DNA of 64,000 nucleotides, taken from positions 1 through 64,000 of the forward strand of contig JBNKVX010000009.1 in NCBI GenBank assembly GCA_050299435.1, written 5' to 3'. Origin of the DNA: 1162T-S-0a-05 sp050299435 (GTDB lineage Bacteria; Pseudomonadota; Gammaproteobacteria; Pseudomonadales; Cellvibrionaceae). The notes beneath the pieces are model-generated. The model was not told the DNA's origin and ran no database searches. It saw only the letters and a program-made list of their open reading frames with translations. The position numbers were made by a program, and so were the translations under genes. Of the stretch, positions 1-8,016 are shown piece by piece (position 1 is the stretch's first letter; each line of letters starts with the position of its first letter).

Positions 1-377
1 CCTTGTTTTCGGTTACGGTTTCACTTCTGATCAATGCCCTGAGCAATAAATATTTCTGTTCAGGTGAACACATCATCTTGAAGCACTCCGGATATTTTAT
101 TGGGGAGCCTAGGTGCTAGTGAATTCAACGTCACCCGAACCATCAAGGATGGTGTGTACACCGGGTGTTGGTATTTAGTATTTCTTCGTTAAATCGCAAG
201 GATGATCCTAGCATAGAAGTTCAATCACGCTGACTTGTCGTTTCAGCCTTTAATCTGCGTCAAGGACTCTACTACCTAACACAAGTGGTTTTTGCTGACT
301 CTCTATGCGGGGATTTTTGTAGTATAGAATGCACTCTCAGCTTCGACTGCAACTTAAACAATCTGGCCACCGTATAT
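1..377. other. Non-coding leader region
   Basis: No convincing gene was found on either strand. Two very small hairpins sit side by side near 139-169 (ACCATC/GATGGT and ACACC/GGTGT), but neither has a T-tract. The reading frame of the sigma factor is open leftward to a GTG at 285, but that stretch lacks sigma-factor character, so it is treated as upstream sequence. Confidence 0.4.
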
Positions 378-944
378 ATGGATGCGAAGGACGAAGAACT
401 GGCAAAACTCCTGAAGCGCTGTGCGTTAAAGGATGAAGCCGCCCTAAAGCAGCTTTACGACCAGCTTTCGCCCTGGTTGACTGGGGTCGCTTTTCGCATA
501 TTAAAATCTGCTGAACTCAGTAACGATGTACTTCAGGAGGCTTTTGTGCAGGTTTGGAACAACGCAGCCAGCTACAGGCCCGAAAAGGCCAAGCCACTCA
601 CGTGGATTTGCAGTATCTTGCGCTACCGCGCACTCGACCGCCTGGATAAGGAGAAAAAGCATCAGGATAAGCGTGTGGATGACGAAGATCTTCACGCACT
701 GGATAACTATGTGAGTGCCGATAACGTAGAACGCGCTGTGCAAGACAGCGAGGTGAGCGCGCATTTAAATGATTGCCTACAAACCATAAGTGAACGCCTG
801 AGAACTTGTATTAAGCTGGCCTATCTCTATGGGTATTCCCGGGATGAAATCGCCGAGCATTTCGCGAGTCCGGTGAATACCGTAAAGTCCTGGTTAAGGC
901 GCGGTGCTGAAAAGCTGCGAGAGTGTTTGGAAACAAAATTATGA
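378..944 (+). CDS. ECF-family RNA polymerase sigma factor
   Basis: This is a small sigma-70 family factor that would direct RNA polymerase to a limited regulon. Region 2 is seen early in the protein (DEAALKQLYDQLSPWL, then DVLQEAFVQVWNNA) and region 4 near the C-terminus (AYLYGYSRDEIAEHFASPVNTVKSWLRRG, read in pieces), the usual ECF layout of about 190 residues. The frame is open from a GTG at 285, but the family match begins at the ATG at 378 (MDAKDEEL), which is chosen as start. Its stop overlaps the ATG of the next gene (ATGA), so sigma factor and anti-sigma factor are translationally coupled. The inducing signal is not visible. Confidence 0.9.
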   Translation: MDAKDEELAKLLKRCALKDEAALKQLYDQLSPWLTGVAFRILKSAELSNDVLQEAFVQVWNNAASYRPEKAKPLTWICSILRYRALDRLDKEKKHQDKRVDDEDLHALDNYVSADNVERAVQDSEVSAHLNDCLQTISERLRTCIKLAYLYGYSRDEIAEHFASPVNTVKSWLRRGAEKLRECLETKL

Positions 945-1657
945 ATCCGCAAGACTCTTTACATAAAGGCGCTGCCTTTGAATATGTGGCTGGTACGCTC
1001 AGCCCCGGGGAGCGTGCGGATTATGAACGCCAATTGGAAAAATCAGCTGAAGAACGCGCTTTAGTGGCTTTTTGGCAAGAACAGCTGCTGCAACTGGATC
1101 TCCTCACTCCGGCACTTCAGCCAGCAGAATCCAGTTGGGCCGCAATCGCAGCCCACATTCGACCACAGCGTAAAGAAGTCGACAAACCTACGGCCTTTAC
1201 CTGGCTTGCCTGGGTGAGCACTAGCGTTGCCAGCCTACTGCTGTTAGCGGTATTTTTCGGCCCGTTTAGAAACGCAGCTCCGAATACCGACTATATCGCT
1301 GTACTCACAGACACCAAAGGCCAAGCAGTTTTGACTGCACTTACAACTGCCAGCAACAACCGCATGTGGCTTCAATGGGAGGAGCAACCCCAAGTCACTG
1401 ATTCTGCCTCTGATGACAACAGCGCATTGCAGCTTTGGGCTGTGTCAAAACGTGACGGCCAGATACGCTCATTGGCTGTATTTGAAAAAGGCCAACAACT
1501 TGAAGAATTGACCTTGAATGAAACAAGTTTCCGCCTTGTAAGCGATTCTTCCTTCCTCATTCTCACCCGAGAAGAAGCCGGTGGCTCAGCCATTGACGAA
1601 CCCAGTGCAGAACTTATCGCTCGCGGTGTCTGTGTCAGATTCGGTGGTGATAGTTAA
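941..1657 (+). CDS. Anti-sigma factor, RskA-like, single membrane span
   Basis: This is the likely membrane-bound inhibitor of the upstream ECF sigma factor. The N-terminal part has the anti-sigma zinc-finger-like fold region (AFEYVAGTLSPGERADYERQL), followed by one transmembrane segment around residues 85-107 and an extracytoplasmic RskA-type domain (near LQLWAVSKRDGQIRSLAVF). The start is the ATG at 941, which shares 4 bases with the sigma stop codon. The HxxxCxxC zinc signature of ZAS-type anti-sigma factors is not apparent, so it fits the zinc-free RskA type better. The pair is the usual sigma/anti-sigma operon. Confidence 0.85.
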   Translation: MNPQDSLHKGAAFEYVAGTLSPGERADYERQLEKSAEERALVAFWQEQLLQLDLLTPALQPAESSWAAIAAHIRPQRKEVDKPTAFTWLAWVSTSVASLLLLAVFFGPFRNAAPNTDYIAVLTDTKGQAVLTALTTASNNRMWLQWEEQPQVTDSASDDNSALQLWAVSKRDGQIRSLAVFEKGQQLEELTLNETSFRLVSDSSFLILTREEAGGSAIDEPSAELIARGVCVRFGGDS

Positions 1658-1781
1658 CTCACTTTTTTATAACATATTCACTTTTAGCGTCAATATTCTC
1701 ACTTTGTTGCGTTACAATCCCGCTTAGCAACAAATATGGCGTTCACCTCATCCCTTGCATTGCCAGGTTACACTACTTAGC

Positions 1782-2426
1782 ATGTACAAAAAAACAACGA
1801 TAATCACGCTGATCTGCGTCCTGTTTGCCCCCATGCATGTAGGGGCCCTCGACATTCAATTGGCAGATAGCCGCTTGCAAGACTGCGTGAATACCTTAGT
1901 GAAAAAAAATAAATGGCAAAGCATTAGCGACATAACCAAAATTCAATGTCACAACAAAGGCGTTGAAAGCCTGGAAGGCATTGAACAGTTTTCAAAACTT
2001 CAAAAACTTTCACTGCACAAAAACAAAATAAAAAAGGTAATTCTAAAAAATTTTCAGGACTTAAAAGAGATTAATATTGCACGCAATAAACTAAGTGAAG
2101 TTGAACTTTCCAACTTACCCAAACTGGAAACGCTTTATTTATTTGGTAATCGTTTCTCAGATCTGGAACTTAACAATTTTCCAAAACTGAAACAGCTAAA
2201 AGCAAATTCCGCTGGCGTTCATTATTTCCATTATTCCAACCTGCCTTCGCTACAGAAAATTTACATGTTTGACAATCAAATGGAAACCATTGATATCCAT
2301 TCTTTACCGGCCCTGATATACATGGATGTTCGCCAAAACCCCATGCCCGACGAGTTGTACGAGGAAATGGATAAAATGCCCAACATGACGATACTCCACG
2401 ATGGCAATGCAGAAGACTGGCAATAA
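1782..2426 (+). CDS. Secreted leucine-rich-repeat protein
   Basis: This is an exported protein of about 214 residues with a signal peptide (hydrophobic IITLICVLFAP, cleavage after HVGA). Most of the rest is leucine-rich repeats of about 21 residues with the pattern LxxLxLxxNxIxxV (SKLQKLSLHKNKIKKV, PKLETLYLFGNRFSDL, PSLQKIYMFDNQMETI). LRR solenoids usually bind proteins or polymers; no ligand can be named. The ATG at 1782 is preferred over a TTG at 1755 because the signal peptide begins there. The 3' end overlaps the start of the following barrel gene by 26 bases, suggesting coupled translation and a joint role at the cell surface. Confidence 0.75.
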   Translation: MYKKTTIITLICVLFAPMHVGALDIQLADSRLQDCVNTLVKKNKWQSISDITKIQCHNKGVESLEGIEQFSKLQKLSLHKNKIKKVILKNFQDLKEINIARNKLSEVELSNLPKLETLYLFGNRFSDLELNNFPKLKQLKANSAGVHYFHYSNLPSLQKIYMFDNQMETIDIHSLPALIYMDVRQNPMPDELYEEMDKMPNMTILHDGNAEDWQ

Positions 2427-3639
2427 ACTCTTTAATTTCTTTGCACTAAGCACCTTACTTTTTACTGCCGAGGGCTATGCTCTGGGCGAGCATGAGTTTG
2501 ACCTTGGTTTACGCGGTCGCTACACTGATGTTAGCGAGGCGGAGAATAATGGCCGAGCAGCTTCTCTTTTAGTGCGCCTGGATTGGGAAGCGAAATGGAA
2601 CCCTCAACTATCTACACTTGTCGAATTCGATTCTGCAGAAACCTGGTTTCAGGATGAACACCGTGATGGCTTGCGTTTTAACAACGAGCCCCTGGTTCCA
2701 GATGTTCCCGGTGATGAAATTAACCAGGCATTTTTACAATGGCGAAGCGGTCAATGGCAAACACGCATTGGTCGCCAACGCATTGAACTTGCCAATCAGC
2801 GTTTTATAGGCAGCGTTTCTTTTTGGCAAAACGATCAAACTTATGATGCATTACGACTGCGCTACGCATTTTTAAGTAATACTAATTTGCAATATATATA
2901 TATCGACAACGTCAATCGTTTTTGGGGCGAAGATGCAGGCACTCGGTTACGCCCATCTGACATAAACTTTGATGCGCTTATGGGAATTCGCCCTGCCCCT
3001 ACACTTGGTGATCATGAGCAAGATACACATTTACTTCATTTAGAAATAAAAGAATGGGATTATTCTCAAGTACTCGCCTGGCACTATGACATTGAAAATA
3101 AAACGGCTGCTATTTTATCCAACACCACTTCCGGCATTGGCTACCGCTTTAATCACAAAGCCTCGACCATAAAATATATGCTAGAAGCCGATATTGCCAT
3201 GCAAGAACGCGACCCCTTAGGTGACAATAGTATTCCTTACCATCGCTTGGAAGTCGGCTTGGGTTTTGACTCTTTAGAGCTACACTTGAGCCAGGAAAAT
3301 CTCGGCAGTGACAATGGCGCTAGCTTTATTACTCCCTTGGGATCAATAGTCGATTTTCAGGGTTGGGCGGATGCGTTCTTTATTACGCCTCCGGATGGCG
3401 TCGTCGATAAGCGTTTACAACTCGACTGGCGATTTAATCCTTTTCGTCTGGATGCGCGATACCATTTCTTTGAATCTTACGAAACAGGTGACGACTTCGG
3501 AACGGAATTAGATATCGACCTTACCTGGAAGGCAACTGATGATCAAACTTTGATATTACGCCTGTCTAATTTTGAAAATAATTCTGTTCGTTTTGAAGAT
3601 TACAAAAGTTTAAGTTTGACCTGGTCCTATAATTTATAA
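2401..3639 (+). CDS. Outer-membrane beta-barrel, alginate-export (AlgE-like) family
   Basis: This predicted outer-membrane porin of 412 residues has a signal peptide ending near GYALG, followed by alternating amphipathic strands typical of the Alginate_exp family. Examples are HEFDLGLRGRYTDVSEAE, LLVRLDWEAKWNPQLSTLVEFD in pieces, and QWQTRIGRQRIELANQRF. The RxGRQ strand and the conserved aspartate/arginine-rich strands fit that family. The last strand (LSLTWSYNL) does not end in the classical phenylalanine. The gene starts inside the preceding LRR gene (ATG at 2401, or 2407), so the two are probably co-expressed. The substrate is unknown; alginate itself is only one possibility. Confidence 0.7.
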   Translation: MAMQKTGNKLFNFFALSTLLFTAEGYALGEHEFDLGLRGRYTDVSEAENNGRAASLLVRLDWEAKWNPQLSTLVEFDSAETWFQDEHRDGLRFNNEPLVPDVPGDEINQAFLQWRSGQWQTRIGRQRIELANQRFIGSVSFWQNDQTYDALRLRYAFLSNTNLQYIYIDNVNRFWGEDAGTRLRPSDINFDALMGIRPAPTLGDHEQDTHLLHLEIKEWDYSQVLAWHYDIENKTAAILSNTTSGIGYRFNHKASTIKYMLEADIAMQERDPLGDNSIPYHRLEVGLGFDSLELHLSQENLGSDNGASFITPLGSIVDFQGWADAFFITPPDGVVDKRLQLDWRFNPFRLDARYHFFESYETGDDFGTELDIDLTWKATDDQTLILRLSNFENNSVRFEDYKSLSLTWSYNL

Positions 3640-3697
3640 TTTTTTCCAACAGATAGTCTCCTGCTTAAGGACACCGATTACCAGGTGACTCACACTG

Positions 3698-3720
3698 AAA
3701 AAAACCCGCCCGAAGGCGGG
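3698..3720 (-). terminator. Rho-independent terminator of the cytochrome-porin operon
   Basis: A CCCGCC/GGCGGG stem with a CGAA tetraloop (3705-3720) is flanked on its left by a run of A residues, which reads as a U-tract on the minus strand. It lies just downstream of the stop codon of the minus-strand gene 3757-4881 and may also help end the plus-strand porin transcript. Confidence 0.8.
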
Positions 3721-3756
3721 AACTCAGGACTGACGCGATCGAGCTATTTCGTTGGG

Positions 3757-4881
3757 TCAATAATAAAGATGTATTTGAAAGAAAGCCTCTTCACCCGAAC
3801 CGCTTTCGCGTTGCGGAATATCGTCATACATCCGCAAGCCCGCACGCATTTGCACGTAGGCCCAAGGCGTTGCTTCCAACAATAAAGAATTTCGGGTACG
3901 TTCATCATTATCAATATCGGTATTGGGGTCCAACTGTTCCAACATGAGTTTTAAGTTGTAACCCTTTTTCAATTCCCGGTTAAACTCCAACAATATGGCT
4001 TCCTGAGTAACTTCATCGCCAGCAAGCTCTTCTGCGACTGAATCAAACTCACCCAGAACTGTAAATCCCCAGAAATTGAATCCACCAAAAATGGCAAACA
4101 TATTACTCTCGCCTTCAACGCCAGCTTGTTCTGTTTGATTAAGTAAATAGCTCGCGCCACCGCGAAAGTTATTTCCCACAAATTCAGCTCGTGTCGCATA
4201 AGAAAACTTGGTATCCGGGTTAGTTGAAGACGGACTGCCGTTAGTGACCGCAAAATTAATAGTACCTTTTGCATATTCAAGACCAAGTTCTACACCGGTA
4301 TCATTACTATCAAATGTCACACGTGAGGCTTGTCTACCAAAAATATTATCGTCTTCAAAACGGTAACCAAAGGGCAGCATCATCGTACCAGCCTTAACAT
4401 AGTGGTTCGATTTACCGAGTTTTGCTTTAACCCAAGCTTCACGACTTAGTGCGCCGCCCGGTGCGATTTGTTCATCAAAGTACAAAGTAAAAGGCGAGTT
4501 TTTCGGTTGAATAGTGACGTAGAGTTGACTGCTTTGAGTATTAAAACCTCGTGCATCTTCATTCGCATCGTTGGAGCTTGCGTTTAAGTTAACACGAAGG
4601 TCGCCACTAATTCTCAACAGCTCGGTTATTTGTCCTGCATCTATGCTGGCGTTATCGCCAGCCGCTGCTGGCAACACTTGCGAACCGTAATAAGCACCAA
4701 AACTGCTACGTGCTCCACCACCCAGTGGATTAACGTGGCAAGCCGAGCATTTTTGATTTGCTCGCATTGCGAGGTAGGGTTCAGCCTGAACTTTAGCATT
4801 CAAAAGTAAACTAAAAAGAAAAATCAGGATGACACTAACAAAAACCGGGTCTTTTATAAAACGATTAAAAACTGTATTCAT
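3757..4881 (-). CDS. Monoheme cytochrome-porin fusion (Cyc2-like architecture)
   Basis: This exported protein of 375 residues has a signal peptide ending at about residue 34, one c-type heme motif CSACH (C45, C48, H49) at the mature N-terminus, and then roughly 320 residues of alternating beta strands ending in a barrel-type C-terminus (FFQIHLYY). A single heme fused to an outer-membrane barrel is the architecture of Cyc2, the outer-membrane iron oxidase; sequence identity to Cyc2 cannot be claimed here. The ATG at 4881 has a strong GGGGGAG ribosome site; an upstream in-frame codon at 4965 lies inside the previous gene. It overlaps that gene's stop by 17 bases and is last in a three-gene operon of heme proteins. 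Confidence 0.7.
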   Translation of the reverse strand: MNTVFNRFIKDPVFVSVILIFLFSLLLNAKVQAEPYLAMRANQKCSACHVNPLGGGARSSFGAYYGSQVLPAAAGDNASIDAGQITELLRISGDLRVNLNASSNDANEDARGFNTQSSQLYVTIQPKNSPFTLYFDEQIAPGGALSREAWVKAKLGKSNHYVKAGTMMLPFGYRFEDDNIFGRQASRVTFDSNDTGVELGLEYAKGTINFAVTNGSPSSTNPDTKFSYATRAEFVGNNFRGGASYLLNQTEQAGVEGESNMFAIFGGFNFWGFTVLGEFDSVAEELAGDEVTQEAILLEFNRELKKGYNLKLMLEQLDPNTDIDNDERTRNSLLLEATPWAYVQMRAGLRMYDDIPQRESGSGEEAFFQIHLYY

Positions 4882-5707
4882 AGCGGAAAGCTCCCCCATC
4901 AATTTTATCCTTATTGCCATCCAACAAACGGCCGCGGCTATCGTAAATGGCTGCCACACGTTCATCGTTTAAAACCAGCGCAACGCGCTCAAAGTTTTCC
5001 GTCCACGGCATAAAATGAATTTGTAATTCCTGGTTTTCTATATTGATTTTGTATTCGCTGGAATCGGCAAGCCACGATGTGCCATTTGATTCGAAATACA
5101 CTTGCAAGCCCTGTTCAAAACTTTCTGCGTTTAGCTTACGAGAAAAATGCAAGTTAACCTTATTGTTTTCGGCGCTTACTTTACTAACAACTGTTGGAGC
5201 AGCGCCGCCTCCACCCGCAGGCGCACCATTGGCAATCCAATCGCGCACCATATTGATTTGATCTTGCGAAAGTGGTGCTCTACCCAAAGGCATTTGACTG
5301 CCCGCGCGCGCATCCCCCTCAAGTTTTAAAATGATGTAACTTTCATCGGGCTCCCCAGGCAGTACGCGCCTGAAATTTGCATTTCCGTTTGCGCTCACAC
5401 CTTCACCATTTGCACCTACCAGGTTTGCATAGGCTAATTCAACGCTACTTAGGTTCAGCCCGCCGAGCGGTGAACCGCCCGAATGACAAATTGTGCAACG
5501 CTGGTCCCCGAGCGCCTGATTATTGAAAATGTTGTTCACTAAATCTGCCAGTGTCACACCTTCGACATCAGGCTCGGGTTCTGGCTGAGGTTCCGGTGTA
5601 TTGTTTTGCTGGCCTACTGGATTGCCATCTTCATCCAAACCTTCACCGGATCCTGCACCACAAGCGGTGAGGAAAAAAAATACAAGCAATAAGAAATAGT
5701 TCTTCAT
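4865..5707 (-). CDS. Monoheme c-type cytochrome lipoprotein with C-terminal Ig-like domain
   Basis: This is a 280-residue lipoprotein: lipobox LTAC with the lipidated cysteine at residue 16, an acidic Pro/Glu linker (residues 36-48), then a cytochrome domain with CTICH (C71, C74, H75). A distal methionine in the motif GSQMPLGRAPLS (M139) is the probable sixth ligand. The MPLG...WIANGAP ending is typical of Planctomycete-type cytochrome c domains. The last 130 residues look like a bacterial Ig-type beta sandwich (VNLHFSRKLN). It lies between two other heme-protein genes and probably passes electrons at or near the outer membrane. The donor and acceptor are not known. Confidence 0.75.
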   Translation of the reverse strand: MKNYFLLLVFFFLTACGAGSGEGLDEDGNPVGQQNNTPEPQPEPEPDVEGVTLADLVNNIFNNQALGDQRCTICHSGGSPLGGLNLSSVELAYANLVGANGEGVSANGNANFRRVLPGEPDESYIILKLEGDARAGSQMPLGRAPLSQDQINMVRDWIANGAPAGGGGAAPTVVSKVSAENNKVNLHFSRKLNAESFEQGLQVYFESNGTSWLADSSEYKINIENQELQIHFMPWTENFERVALVLNDERVAAIYDSRGRLLDGNKDKIDGGAFRYEYSF

Positions 5708-5771
5708 GTTTCATTCCACATCAAACAATGCAATTAACGGTTCGGGTATGACCCGAACCGATTTTATGTTT

Positions 5772-7712
5772 TTATTCTGTTGCCAAGGGCCAAGCTGAAC
5801 TCTCACCATTTGCGTCACCCGGCTCATTATCTCCGTTGAAAAAGTAAAGCGCTTGACCGTCGTAAGCCCACTGATCGTCGCCCTCTGCATTTTCAATAAT
5901 GCTGAAATCTCCCACGGCGATAGCACCTTCAACAGCAAGCAGGGGGGGCCAGGAAGTTAAACAAGCTCCTGCGCAGGGCGCAGGACCACCCAATCCGGTT
6001 TCTGGTGCACCAGCGTCAATCCAGTCAGCAACCAACTGGATTAAACCAGCGGACAGAGGTGCTTGACCAAGCGGCATTTGTGATCCAGGGCCCGTGCCTT
6101 CCAGTTTCTGAATAATCAGGCTGTTTTCTGAGTCGAAAGGTATAACACGTGGGTCTGAGGGATCGGTGAGTTCGTCGTAAGCAAAATCGGGATCGAGATT
6201 CATACCACCTGATCCACTACTCGCATCAGCTCCGGTGTGACAGTTACGACAACGTTGGGCGGCTGAACTGTTATCGAAAATTTGATCCTGAATGTCCGAG
6301 AATAATACTGTACCTTCTGCACTATCGTCGGTACGAAAATAAAGGGTCATGCCTGCCTGAACTGCACTACCATCAACTTCTGCTCCATTGCTGACAAAGC
6401 TTCCCCCATCATTTGTCGCGGGAAGAATTCGTGCCGCAGGCCAGGTTGCGTTTTCGTTATTCTCGCCTGGTGCGCTGTCAGCGGCGCGGAAATAGAGAGG
6501 CAACCCGTCGAGCGCCCACTGCATTCCGCCAGCTACGCGTTCGATCAAGCTAAACGGGCCGAACGCTTCTGCACCCTCACCTGCCATTAATGCAGGCCAG
6601 GCATTCAGGCAATCTTCGGAAGTACAAGTAGACGCCGCGCCCGCTGTGTCGTTGGCAAAGGTATAAAGCGTAAAGCCATGTGCTGCGACGCTGTTTATTT
6701 CTTCTGCACCCCCGGCTATTGTCGCTTGTAATGTTTCACCCACGGCACTTAGAACTGTGCCAGCTTGACCCTGAAAAGGCGCGGGCAGAAGCGGAGGCCA
6801 AGCTACATTATCTACGCCTTCTCCTGCTGCGGTGTCCGCTGCAAAAAGATACAAAGGCCTTCCACGATAAGCCCATTGCATGCCCACGTTGTCATCGGGG
6901 TGCTCGATCAAGCTAAATGGCGCTACTGCAACCTCACCTTCTTCAGCTACCAGCGCTGGCCAATTTGCGAGACAGCCTGCATCACAATTTGAAGCTTGAC
7001 CGGCAACATCGTTGGCAAAGGTATACACAACGAAACCTTCCTTGTTTACGTTGACTGCACCAGTACCATCGTCAACTTTTATGGCACCGTAGCCGGCAAC
7101 CAAGGCATCGTGATCTTCTCCGCCAATACTGGCTGTGCCCGCAGCAAGGGGTGCACCCGCAGCCACGAACCAGACGTCGTTAACATTGTGTCCTGTCACC
7201 TCTCCCGCTGCACTATCTCCAGCGAAAAAATACAAGGGCTTATCACGCAGCGCCCACTGGCGATAACCATCTTCACGGTCAACAATAGTCAGGGGAGGCT
7301 CATCAACATCATCTTCTCCAGCGAGAAGTGGCGGCCAGTTGTCGATACAGTCGCCAGTGCAAGTTGATTCACCCGTGCCGGGAACATCCGGTGCAAATAT
7401 GTATAAACTGAAGCCGTCGAGATCCGTTCTATCTTCAGTATTGCCATCTGATAGCAAGACAGTGACTTCACCATCAGCGACATAAATATCATTTAGTAAA
7501 CCAGTGCTTTTTTGAACCGGAACAGGTGGCGCAGTCCCGCCGGAACTGGACGAGCTCGATGAACTCGAACTACTTGATGACGAAGAGGAAGAACTGGAAC
7601 TGCTACTACTTCCGCCATTATTGCCGCCACTACCTCCACCACATGCGGCCAAGGCGACGGCCGCGAGTGCAATACTCAGGATTTTAAACTGCTGAACTAA
7701 GGAGTTGTCCAT
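5772..7712 (-). CDS. Lipoprotein with four secreted repeats (PF03640/COG4315 type) and an inserted cytochrome c domain
   Basis: This is a 646-residue lipoprotein: lipidated cysteine at residue 24 (LAAC), a run of 23 serines (35-57), then four copies of the YxFxxD / LxxWPxL repeat of the 'secreted repeat' lipoprotein family (for example YTFANDTAG, CLNAWPALMAGEG, QWALDGLPLYFRAADSAPGE). The fourth copy is split: LYFRTDDSAEG ends near residue 467, a cytochrome domain with CRNCH (C488, C491, H492) and distal M546 (GSQMPLGQAPLS) follows, and the repeat resumes at CAGACLTSWPPLL (from 580). The ATG at 7712 is chosen over a GTG at 7727. It is the first gene of the heme-protein operon and likely sits on the cell surface. 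Confidence 0.75.
   Translation of the reverse strand: MDNSLVQQFKILSIALAAVALAACGGGSGGNNGGSSSSSSSSSSSSSSSSSSSSSSSGGTAPPVPVQKSTGLLNDIYVADGEVTVLLSDGNTEDRTDLDGFSLYIFAPDVPGTGESTCTGDCIDNWPPLLAGEDDVDEPPLTIVDREDGYRQWALRDKPLYFFAGDSAAGEVTGHNVNDVWFVAAGAPLAAGTASIGGEDHDALVAGYGAIKVDDGTGAVNVNKEGFVVYTFANDVAGQASNCDAGCLANWPALVAEEGEVAVAPFSLIEHPDDNVGMQWAYRGRPLYLFAADTAAGEGVDNVAWPPLLPAPFQGQAGTVLSAVGETLQATIAGGAEEINSVAAHGFTLYTFANDTAGAASTCTSEDCLNAWPALMAGEGAEAFGPFSLIERVAGGMQWALDGLPLYFRAADSAPGENNENATWPAARILPATNDGGSFVSNGAEVDGSAVQAGMTLYFRTDDSAEGTVLFSDIQDQIFDNSSAAQRCRNCHTGADASSGSGGMNLDPDFAYDELTDPSDPRVIPFDSENSLIIQKLEGTGPGSQMPLGQAPLSAGLIQLVADWIDAGAPETGLGGPAPCAGACLTSWPPLLAVEGAIAVGDFSIIENAEGDDQWAYDGQALYFFNGDNEPGDANGESSAWPLATE
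7542..7610 (-). repeat. Polyserine linker tract, 23 codons
   Basis: Twenty-three consecutive serine codons lie inside the lipoprotein gene 5772-7712. All six serine codons are used (AGT 8, AGC 2, TCC 4, TCG 4, TCA 3, TCT 2), so the DNA is not a simple repeat even though the protein is. Such linkers are typical of secreted proteins in Saccharophagus/Cellvibrio-type bacteria. Confidence 0.95.
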
Positions 7713-7850
7713 TGTCGGTTTCCCCACGATTGTTGGTATTTGGGAAAACTTACGGAAGGGGTGGGAAAAAGTTGCAAATAAAAAAACGAAAAGCTTTTCC
7801 TTATTTACATTGGGCGTTCCAGGTTCAAAAGCTTAAATCGCTCTGCGGCT

Positions 7851-7964
7851 ATGGTTGGTACCTGGTCTGCGATAACCGATCTGGTTGCTATAGATGCAGA
7901 GGGCTGCATTGTTGGCGGAGTTCTGGGTGGCCCCGAAGCTTATTCATGTGTTTCCGAAGAATAA
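7851..7964 (+). pseudogene. Possible small ORF or 3' relic of a lost gene (37 codons)
   Basis: Within the 304-base gap between two minus-strand operons, the plus frame starting at an ATG at 7851 encodes 37 residues of protein-like composition (MVGTWSAITD, then GCIVGGVLGGPEAYSC) ending in TAA. The frame stays open upstream to about 7782. There is no ribosome site before the ATG, so a decayed C-terminal fragment is as likely as a real small gene. The rest of the gap (7713-7850 and 7965-8016) shows no gene. Confidence 0.25.
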
Positions 7965-8016
7965 TTAAATACTAATCTTTTAACACATATTTGCGCGGGA
8001 TTTGTATTTGCTCACA

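Noticed and set aside
6996..7367. 123-codon plus-strand frame inside the heme lipoprotein gene
   Set aside because: It is antisense to the repeat domains, whose protein motifs are clear on the minus strand; no ribosome site or recognisable domain is present.
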